Assembly (NCBI GenBank): GCA_946481225.1
Contig: CAMLNJ010000127.1
Coordinates: 1-7,620 of the forward strand
Reading direction: 5' to 3'
Origin: an uncultured Verrucomicrobiota bacterium
GTDB taxonomy: Bacteria > Verrucomicrobiota > Verrucomicrobiae > Opitutales > Opitutaceae
DNA: 7,620 bases
Below, piece after piece: positions 1 through 6,600 of this stretch. A model generated the notes under the pieces. The model made no database searches, was not told where the DNA came from, and saw only the letters and a program-made list of their open reading frames with translations. Within the stretch, counting starts at the first letter, position 1, and each line of letters starts with the position of its first letter. The position numbers and the translations under genes were made by a program.

Positions 1-723
1 CATCTCGACGACCTGGTGGCCGGGCGCGATGCGCGGCTCGCCGTCGCCGAAGTCGCGCTGAAGCAGCTCGGCGCTCTTCAGGCAGATGTCGAGCAGGCTG
101 CGGGACCCGGTGGCCTGCTCGTGGGCGACGCCGGCCTCGTAGAGGTGGCCGAGGTTGTAGAGCTCGTGGCTGAGGATGGGATCCTTTTCCCAGCGGTTTT
201 GACCGACCCACTCGTGGGCGGGCGAATCGGGGTGCATGGTGCGCCAGGTGTAGAGGTAGCCATCGGGCTCCTGCGCGGCGGCTACGCGGGCGATGATCTT
301 TTCGAGCTGCGCTTGCAGGCCGGGGTCGGGCCGGACGCTAAGGCAGAAGGCGGCGCCTTCGAGGACCTTGAAGACGTCGGAGTCGTCGAAGGGGTAAACG
401 GTGACGGGCTTGTGTTGGGCGCCGGTTTCGCCGGCGGCGCGGCGTTTGAGGATGTCGGTCGCGAGGTCGAAGTTGGTGAGGCGATCCGAGGTTTCGAGCT
501 GCCCGAGCGCGAAGGGCAGGGTCACGCGGTTGTTGGTCTCCTGGCGGTCATGCCAGAGCCCGTCGGTGAAGCTCACCGCGGTGAAGGGAACGGGCTGGAT
601 CGGGTAGTCGGAGCCGGCGGACAGGGTCGGCGCGGCGGCGAGGGCGCCGGCCACCGCGGACACGGCGTAGCAGCGCAGGCGGCTGGAGGCGGAGCGGGAG
701 GACGAGGCGGTGGAAGGGAACAT
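1..723 (-). CDS. Secreted GH127/GH146-type beta-L-arabinofuranosidase (DUF1680), N-terminal part, cut by the window edge
   Basis: The first 241 residues read in one open frame from an ATG at 723 to the left edge. Residues 1-37 look like a signal peptide (Arg-rich start, hydrophobic AVSAVAGALAAAPTLSA), so the enzyme is probably exported. The mature part matches the N-terminal (alpha/alpha)6 barrel of the DUF1680 family: VSFTDGLWHDRQ (50-61), FDDSDVFKVLEGAAF (112-126), QEPDGYLYTW (151-160) and SHELYNLGHLYEAGVAHEQATG (185-206), ending in the family-typical GHQVVEM. Known members release terminal beta-L-arabinofuranose from plant glycans such as arabinan or hydroxyproline-linked arabinosides. The catalytic Cys/Glu region lies beyond the window, so activity cannot be verified and GH127 cannot be separated from GH146. 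An in-frame TAA upstream and the signal peptide support this start. The only purine-rich stretch, AGAGGA, is about 24 nt upstream, too far for a normal ribosome binding site. The gene is divergent from the AraC regulator, which probably controls it. Confidence 0.88.
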   Translation of the reverse strand, partial: MFPSTASSSRSASSRLRCYAVSAVAGALAAAPTLSAGSDYPIQPVPFTAVSFTDGLWHDRQETNNRVTLPFALGQLETSDRLTNFDLATDILKRRAAGETGAQHKPVTVYPFDDSDVFKVLEGAAFCLSVRPDPGLQAQLEKIIARVAAAQEPDGYLYTWRTMHPDSPAHEWVGQNRWEKDPILSHELYNLGHLYEAGVAHEQATGSRSLLDICLKSAELLQRDFGDGEPRIAPGHQVVEM

Positions 724-760
724 ATACGCGAAAATCTCGGCGTCGGCGTTTCCTCTTTCA

Positions 761-797
761 AAAGGACATTATCCGACAAAATAGGCTCAAATCCGAC
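761..797. promoter_or_regulatory. Tandem 17-bp direct repeat, candidate AraC-type operator in the divergent gap
   Basis: Two 17-bp copies, AAAGGACATTATCCGAC (761-777) and ATAGGCTCAAATCCGAC (781-797), match at 11 of 17 positions. They share A-AGG at the left and a perfect ATCCGAC at the right, with a start-to-start distance of 20 bp. AraC-family regulators typically bind two same-orientation half-sites about two helical turns apart, with two short conserved blocks per half-site, and this pattern fits. The pair lies between the arabinofuranosidase start (723, minus) and the AraC start (803, plus). It is placed to activate the former and to repress or autoregulate the latter. Binding is inferred, not shown. 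Confidence 0.5.
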
Positions 798-802
798 CTT
801 CG

Positions 803-1615
803 ATGGAGCGACTGCATCTTCCCCTTTCCCCCGGTCTGCGGGTGCTGAGCGCGGGGCTCTTCGTCAGTCCCGGCTACGGCATTCATCCGGACCGGGTGAT
901 CGACTCCTACGAGATCATCTTTGTGCGGTCGGGCCGGCTGGGCATCGCGGAAGGCGAGCAAGCCTACGAGGTGCGCGAGGGCGAGGCCTTGTGGATGCGG
1001 CCGGGCGTGCGGCACTACGGCACGCGGCGGCACGAGGACGATCTGTCCTTCTATTGGGCGCACTTTTATCTGCCGAAGGGCGGCCGGAAGAAGGCGGGCG
1101 CAGGCATCGAGCAGTATTCGCGACCGGCGCGGCCGGAGCGGGTGGGGGAGTGGTTTCACCGGCTGGTCGAGTTGCTGGAGTCGGGCGCGCCGGAAGCGGA
1201 GGAGGCGAGTCTGCTGCTGCTTTTGCTTTGGCGGGAGCTGGCGCGGGTGCAGGCGCCCTTGCATCCGAACGCGGGCGAGGCGCTCGCGGCGCGGGCGGAG
1301 CAGTTTATCGCGACGCGTTTTCCGCAGGGAGTCCATGCGGGCGACGTGGCGAAGGCGATGGGTTGTCACCCGGATTATCTGGGGCGCGTGTTCCGCCGGG
1401 CGCACGGCTGCACGGTGAGCGAGGCGATCCACCGGCGGCAGTTGCAGGAGGCGCGCTGGCGTCTGCGCGAGGGCGGGCAAAGCATCGAGGAGGTGGCGCT
1501 CGCCTGCGGCTTTCGCGAGCCGCGCTATTTCCGGAAACTTTTCACCGCGGCGCAGGGCGTGAGCCCGCGCGAATACCGCAAGCTGCACGCGCGCATCCGG
1601 GTGAACACGCGCTAA
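803..1615 (+). CDS. AraC-family transcriptional regulator with N-terminal cupin sensor domain
   Basis: The 270-residue protein is about the usual length for a sugar-responsive AraC regulator. Residues ~10-90 form a cupin-like ligand-binding region (SYEIIFVRSGRLGI, then EGEALWMRPGVRHYG and LSFYWAHFYL), which would fold as the AraC-type beta-barrel pocket. Residues ~163-265 carry the paired helix-turn-helix domain. The first helix-turn-helix is VAKAMGCHPDYLGRVFRRAHG (183-202, approx.). The second is the signature IEEVALACGFREPRYFRKLF followed by GVSPREYR (228-269, approx.). The effector is not readable from sequence; the adjacent arabinofuranosidase suggests arabinose or an arabino-oligosaccharide. 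The ATG at 803 is the only option, because a TAG closes the frame at 782-784. There is no Shine-Dalgarno sequence, and the tandem ATCCGAC motif ends 6 bp before the start, consistent with autorepression. It converges on the secreted-protein gene ending at 1682. Confidence 0.93.
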   Translation: MERLHLPLSPGLRVLSAGLFVSPGYGIHPDRVIDSYEIIFVRSGRLGIAEGEQAYEVREGEALWMRPGVRHYGTRRHEDDLSFYWAHFYLPKGGRKKAGAGIEQYSRPARPERVGEWFHRLVELLESGAPEAEEASLLLLLLWRELARVQAPLHPNAGEALAARAEQFIATRFPQGVHAGDVAKAMGCHPDYLGRVFRRAHGCTVSEAIHRRQLQEARWRLREGGQSIEEVALACGFREPRYFRKLFTAAQGVSPREYRKLHARIRVNTR

Positions 1616-1681
1616 GCCGTAATCGAGGAGCGCGAACAAGACGTCGCGCGGACACGGTGGCGCGGGCGGGCCTGGCGGCGT

Positions 1682-2719
1682 TCAGGGAGTCCACGCGGGG
1701 GCGGCCCGGCCGTCGACGGGGCCGATCGTCTCGGTCGTCCCGTCCGGGCGGGTGACGACGAGCCAATACCAGCAGGTCGCATCGGGCCGTGGCAGCTTGT
1801 CGAGGTAGACCTGGGCGAGGACGGCCAGTCCGGCGATCCGCCGGCGGTTTTCGGGCGAGGGACGGTCGCCGCGGTAGAGCTCGAGCTTTTGCACGGTGCC
1901 GGGAATGCGCCCCCAGGAGAGGAAAACCTCGGCCCCGTCGCGGGCCACCTCGACGGCCGGGCTCATTTCCACGAGGAAGACGCGGTCGCCGGCGAGGGGG
2001 CGGAGCGTCTGGTCCGGGACGGCGGTCGTCGATCCGACGTAGGCGGAGCCGCCGGGGTAGGCGTCGCCTTCCGTGGTGTTGTCGCGCAGGCCGAGCCATT
2101 CGAAGAACAGTTCCGGCGATGTCCCGGTAAGGTCGAATCCGTAACGAGTGTTAGGATACAGGCTTACCGGGGATTCGAGGGCGATCCGAAGCCAGGCGCC
2201 GCTGCCGTCGGCCGTGTTGACGCGCGGGGAGACGGGAAAAAACGCATTCGGGGCGCCGGGAGCGTTTTCCGCCATGGTGAAGGACTCGGAGGCGAGGGCG
2301 AAGGCGAAGGTCCCCGCGGCCGCGGGGCGGGTCAGGCGGATCGCGAGGCCGGAGCCGGCCGGCGCGGACCACCAAGTGTCGGACTGGTTCGCCGAGTAGC
2401 CGGCATGCTTGATCCAGACGGCGCGGACCTGGTAGCCGGCGGGGTTGTCCCCGGTGGTGAAGGTCTGCCCTTGGTGCGGCCGGTCGAGGCCGGAGACGTA
2501 GGTGGCGTGGTCGTTGACGTCGCCGTCGTTGATTCCGTCGCCGGCGATATTGTCCCGGTCTTGGGCCGCGCCCGCGAGGTTCGCGATATCATAGGGGCCC
2601 GGCGCGGGCGCGGCGGAGGGGAAGGACGCTTGCGCGCCGTGGAGAGCGAGCGGGAGCGCGAGGAGCGAAAGAGAAAGAAGCGCGCGGCGGCGCGGGAAGA
2701 GGCGTGAAGCGGGTGACAT
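1682..2719 (-). CDS. Secreted protein of unknown function with beta-sandwich-like N-terminal domain and C-terminal FN3-like domain
   Basis: From the ATG at 2719 the protein has 345 residues. It opens with a clear signal peptide: RRR, then LLSLSLLALPLALHG, and a likely cut after AQA. An in-frame GTG at 2746 would add nine residues (MAHPGPHTP); I prefer the ATG because it gives a standard signal peptide, but neither has a Shine-Dalgarno sequence. The mature N-terminal ~220 residues are rich in Gly/Asp/Thr/aromatics. They include YDIANLAGAAQDRDNIAGDG, RPHQGQTFTTGDNP, LYPNTRYGFDLTG and PLAGDRVFLVEM, a pattern that suggests an all-beta jelly-roll of a type I associate with verrucomicrobial exported proteins. 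The last ~85 residues (AEVFLSWGRIPG, LELYRGD, YLDKLP, CWYWLVVTRPDG) look like a fibronectin type III module. There is no catalytic motif, sorting signal or PEP-CTERM tail. It lies 184 bp downstream of the ECF-like sigma gene on the same strand. The function is unknown; a glycan-binding or surface role is only a guess. Confidence 0.8.
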   Translation of the reverse strand: MSPASRLFPRRRALLSLSLLALPLALHGAQASFPSAAPAPGPYDIANLAGAAQDRDNIAGDGINDGDVNDHATYVSGLDRPHQGQTFTTGDNPAGYQVRAVWIKHAGYSANQSDTWWSAPAGSGLAIRLTRPAAAGTFAFALASESFTMAENAPGAPNAFFPVSPRVNTADGSGAWLRIALESPVSLYPNTRYGFDLTGTSPELFFEWLGLRDNTTEGDAYPGGSAYVGSTTAVPDQTLRPLAGDRVFLVEMSPAVEVARDGAEVFLSWGRIPGTVQKLELYRGDRPSPENRRRIAGLAVLAQVYLDKLPRPDATCWYWLVVTRPDGTTETIGPVDGRAAPAWTP

Positions 2720-2903
2720 GGGGGTGTGCGGCCCTGGATGGGCCACATGAGTGGAAACGGATTTTCCGCCTCCGACCCGTCATGCCGCGGCCAACTTTTT
2801 TCCGGCGCCGTCCGAAGCTTCTTTAGTGCCAGCGCGGCGAGCGCCTCGGCTTACGCCGGCGTGATTCTCGCATGGCCGTGCGCTTCGGGAAAATCGTTCG
2901 CGT

Positions 2904-3473
2904 TCAGGGGGACCGTCCCAGATCCTGCTCGATGAGGTCGTAGAGCAAGGCGCGGGCGTAGGCCCACTGGCGTTCCACGGTGCGCTCGCTCAATCCGAGG
3001 ATCCGGCCGGCTTCGCGGTTGGTGAAGCCGCCGAAGAATTTCAGCGTGACGAGTTGCGCGCTTTCCGGGTCGTCCGCCTCCAGCCGTGTCAGCGCCTCGT
3101 TGACGAGGAGAATGCGTTCGTCGGGCTCGCCCGAGACAAGCTGCAAATCGGTCAACTCGATTCGGGCGGGCCGGTTGCCTCGCTTGATGCTGGCCTTTTG
3201 GCGGGCGTGGTCGACGAGGACGTGGCGCATCGCCAGGGCGGCCGTCCGGAAAAAATGGTCCTGGTCGTTCCACTTGTGGCGGCCTTGGTTCGCCATGCGC
3301 AGCCAAGCCTCGTGCACCAGCGCGGTGGGTTGGAGAGTGCATTCGGCCCGCTGCCCTCGCAGGCGCTGGGCGGCGAGGTGGCGGAGCTCGTCGTAGACGA
3401 GGGGCAGAAGCTGGCCGGACAGACGGGAGGGCGTGCCGTCGGAAGGAGGTGGGGTGCCCTCGGAGTCGCTCAT
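2904..3473 (-). CDS. ECF-like RNA polymerase sigma factor (Sigma70_ECF / TIGR02999 type)
   Basis: The 189-residue protein has the two-domain layout of ECF sigma factors. Region 2 spans ~20-95 (LLPLVYDELRHLAAQRLR, TLQPTALVHEAWLRM, HFFRTAALAMRHVLVDHARQK), with the DELRxLAxxRL and ALVHEAWLR patterns typical of this group. Region 4 spans ~125-182 (ALTRLEADDPESAQLVTLKFF, TNREAGRILGLSERTVERQW, YARALLYDLI) and includes the promoter-recognition helix-turn-helix. Members occur mainly in Planctomycetes, Verrucomicrobia and Acidobacteria, often next to a serine/threonine kinase or an anti-sigma gene. Neither is visible here; the genes on both sides encode exported proteins. Its targets cannot be read from the window. 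The ATG at 3473 follows GC-rich sequence (CCCCCTCCGC) with no ribosome binding site. The palindromic element at 3523-3624 begins 50 bp upstream of the start, so the promoter must lie in or next to it, or the gene is read through from the glycosidase. Confidence 0.92.
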   Translation of the reverse strand: MSDSEGTPPPSDGTPSRLSGQLLPLVYDELRHLAAQRLRGQRAECTLQPTALVHEAWLRMANQGRHKWNDQDHFFRTAALAMRHVLVDHARQKASIKRGNRPARIELTDLQLVSGEPDERILLVNEALTRLEADDPESAQLVTLKFFGGFTNREAGRILGLSERTVERQWAYARALLYDLIEQDLGRSP

Positions 3474-3522
3474 GCGGAGGGGGAATATGCGGGGGCGGCC
3501 GGGTCCCGCGTCAAGGATGGTC

Positions 3523-3624
3523 CTGGTGTAGTGCGCGCGAAAGTCAGGGAGCCATTCCCAAGGCCGACGGGCGGGACGCCCGTGCCACGTGGAATGTGTC
3601 GTTGTTTTCGACGCACTACACTAG
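3523..3624. repeat. ~102-bp palindromic MITE/REP-like element with terminal inverted repeats
   Basis: The left end CTGGTGTAGTGCG (3523-3535) and the reverse complement of 3612-3624 (CTAGTGTAGTGCG) match at 12 of 13 positions. The match continues into CGAAA (3538-3542) against TTTCG (3606-3610) after a small gap. Inside lies a second stem, CATTCC (3553-3558) with GGAATG (3591-3596), and at the centre ACGGGC-GGGAC-GCCCGT (3567-3583). The whole segment can therefore fold into nested hairpins. The right terminus overlaps the TAG stop (3621-3623, read on the minus strand) of the large glycosidase. No coding capacity and no obvious target-site duplication were seen. I infer a short non-autonomous mobile or REP-like element, possibly also acting as an mRNA 3' hairpin. 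Confidence 0.6.
3567..3583. repeat. Core GC palindrome of the REP-like element
   Basis: ACGGGC (3567-3572) and GCCCGT (3578-3583) form a perfect 6-bp stem around a GGGAC loop. The flanking GGC (3562-3564) and GCC (3584-3586) can add three pairs across a 2-nt bulge. The reading GGGACGCCCGTGCCACG resembles a dispersed GC-rich palindrome I recall from verrucomicrobial intergenic regions. That recollection is not a database result. Only one copy occurs in this window. Confidence 0.5.
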
Positions 3625-6600
3625 CGCCGGATCACCACGCGGTAGAAGGCGCGGGGCGAGGGCGGCATCGGCGGAAGCGCGAGCAGCAGCTGGGCGCCGG
3701 TGCCGGCCTGGGTGGCGCCGATGTCGGTCCACGCGCCCAGGAGGTCGTTGGTGTATTGCGCTTGATACGCGTGGCCGGGCACGGAGGCGGGGATGGCCAG
3801 GGTCGCGTTCGAGCTTTGGTCGGCGCCGATCGCGAGCGTGATTTTCACCGATTGAATCTCGGCGTCGGTGATGATCGCGGACTGGGGCGTGGCGCTCGTC
3901 GGCGAGGTCGCCGGGCCGGTGCCGGCGAGCGTGGTGGCGTCGACGGTGTAGTAATAGGTCTGGCCGAAGTTCAGGCCTGCGTGCGTGTAAGCCGTGGCGG
4001 TCGAGCCGGTGGAGAGCGTGGAGTATGGGCCGGCGACGGCGGTGGCGTAGCGGAGGGTGTAGGCGCTGGCGTTGGCGACGGCGTTCCACGCGAGTTGGAT
4101 CTGGAGCGGACCAGGGGTGGCGGCGAGGCCGCCGGGCGCGGGCGGGAGGCCGGCGGCGAGCGCGGTGAGTTCGTCCGAGGCGAGGGCGCGCGGGTAGATG
4201 CGGAACTCATCGAGCGCGCCGTAAAAATAGGGGTCGGCGGCGAATTGGGAGCGGCCGAGATAATTGCGCGTGGTGGCGCCAAGCGAGGAAGGTCGGAGCG
4301 TCATGGCGTTGTTCGCGCCGACGAGGGCGCCGTTGACGTAGAGGCGGCCGACGGCGCCGGAGAGCGTGACGGCGACGTGGCTCCAAGCCCCGACGGCGAG
4401 GGGGGCGGTGGCGTTGATTTGCTGTTCGTTGACGTAGCCCGCAGTGGTGATGCGGAAGGAGGGCGCGCCACCGTTGTCCAGGGTGAGGGTCATGTAGGCG
4501 CCCGCGAGGGCGGTGGGCGTCGTGTCATTGCCAAAGTCGAAAACGCGCATCCAGGCGGCGAGCGAGGCGGGGCGCACCCAGGCGGAGATCGTGAAATCGG
4601 CGAGGCCGCCGACGACATGGGAGGGGAGGGCGAGGTGTTGGGAGGAGGCGGGGTCCAGGGCGACGGCGTTGCCGATCTTGCCGGATTGCCAGGTGGCGCC
4701 GTTGACGAGGGTGGCGTGCCAGCCGAGGCCGCTCGCGTCGGCGGCGGTGACGCCGCTCGTCTCGTCGAACTTGAGGTGGGTGGTGGCGGCGGACTGGTCC
4801 GCGGGGCCGGGCGAGGCGAGCGCGGCGACGTCGGCGGCGGGGAGGGCGTGGTTGTAGACGCGGAAGTCGTCGACGAGGCCGTCGAAGCCGGGGTCGGCGT
4901 CGAACTGGCTGTCGCCGATGTAATTGAGCGCGGGGCTAAAATCGGAGGGCTTGATCGTGAAGGCGGAGGACGAGGCGACCTCGGCGCCGTTGACGTAGAG
5001 GCGGGCGGTGGCGCCGCCGAGCGCGACGGCGACGTGCGTCCATTGGCCGACGGGCAGGGCGGGGGCGTTGAGCTGTTGCTCGGCGCCGCCGTTTTTGATC
5101 GCGAAGCGAAGGCCGGCGCCCCCGGCCGAGGGCGTGAGGAAGAGGTATTGGTCGGTGCCGTTGCCGAAGTCGAAGACGCGTTGCCAGGAGGCGCCGCCAT
5201 TCCAGAAGACCCAGGCGGCGACGGTGAGGTTTTCATACCCGGCGACGCCGGGGGGCAGGTTCGCGCGTGTGCCCGAGCCGTCGAGCACGAGGGATGCGGC
5301 GCCGACGCGGCCGGCGCCGTAGCGGGCGGGGGCGGGGGGCTCGGCGTCGTTGCCGTTGCCCGAGGCGTCGCGGACGTCGCCCTCGAATGCATAGCGGGCG
5401 ACGAGCGTGGGGGCCCCGGTGGGGGTGGCGCTCGCGAAGGGGCTGGGGCTTGATCGGTTCAGGGAGCGATCCGCGGCGAGGACGCGGTAGTAGTAGGTCC
5501 GGCCGGGGATCGCGGATTCGTCGACAAAGGAGGTGGCGGCCAGATCGCGGGCGATGGTTTCGTAGCCGGTGACCGTGTTCTCCGAGCGGAGGACCGTATA
5601 GCCGGCGAGGTCGGAGGCGGCGACGGCATTCCACGAGAGGCGGACCGAGACGGGGTTGGCGACGGCGGCGAGGCCGGTCGGCGCGGCGGGCGCGACGAAT
5701 TCGACGGCGGCGCCGGCGGGGATGAGGCGCCACTGCTGGTTGAGGCCGTTGGGGCCGGTCCACTGGAAGATGTTCGCGCCGTCGGCAGAGGAGGCGTTGT
5801 CGACGTCGAGGCACTTGGTGCTCCAACGATTGCGGATCGTGAACCAGCCGCCGCCGATGTATTGGAGGAAGTAGTGCTGGTTTGAATTCACGCCGGCGGT
5901 CCACTGGACGATGTCGCCGCCGTCGTCGTGGGACCAGTGGAGGAGGTCGGCGGCCTTGCCGGAATGGGCGGCTTTGATCGTGAAGTAGCTGTAGTCGCCG
6001 CCGGTGCGTGAATCGAGGGGGACGACGTCCCATTGCTGGTGGGTGGCGCCGGTGTAGGTGTTCTGGCGGATGTCGGCGCCGTCGGCGGTGCTTCCGCCGA
6101 CGACTTCCATGACTTTTCCGCTGGCGCGGTTGACCAGGATGTAGCGGCCGTTGATCGCGGGCTGGACGTCGGCGCCCCAGGTGATGTTCACCAGTTTTTC
6201 CGCGTTGGGCTGGTTCACCGAGTAGCCGTTTCCGCCGGGGAGGATGACGGTGTAGTCGTGGCGTGGGCCGTGGCCGTCGTAGAAAACTTTTCGGTCGCGG
6301 TTGAAGAAGCGATAGCTCGTGGTGACGGCCTGGCGTTCGGATGCGCCGACGAAGGCCTGGACGGCGCCGGAGGGGGCGCGGTAGACGGCGGCGGCGGTCC
6401 AGTTGGGGCGATGCTCGGCGTAGCCGAGGCGCACGCCCTGGTTGGTTTTGACGAAGGTGCCGCGGGTGAGCTCGGCGGTGCCCCACCAGATGCCGGTTTG
6501 CAGGCCGTATTCGGCGCCGACGATGGCTTCGCAGACGTTGTGCAGCTCCTCGTTCACGGCGTGGTCGCCGCTGTTGAGCACGTTCTCGTAGAAGCTGACG

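Noticed and set aside
1616..1681. Possible bidirectional terminator in the convergent gap after the AraC gene (GCGCG/CGCGC hairpin)
   Set aside because: The stem is only 5 bp with a 10-nt loop and no T tract on either strand.
16..1755. A 579-codon plus-strand open frame spanning the GH127 and AraC genes
   Set aside because: It overlaps a clear GH127-type gene in antisense and the AraC gene in another frame, and its translation has compositional bias without motifs.
2853..2862. Perfect 10-bp palindrome ACGCCGGCGT downstream of the sigma gene, considered as an operator
   Set aside because: Short GC palindromes are frequent at this base composition, and there is no second copy or promoter context to support it.
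3054..5453. A 799-codon plus-strand open frame opposite the sigma factor and the glycosidase
   Set aside because: Its translation is Gly/Ala/Glu/Arg-rich low-complexity sequence with no domain. It crosses two well-supported minus-strand genes and the palindromic element. High GC makes such antisense frames common.
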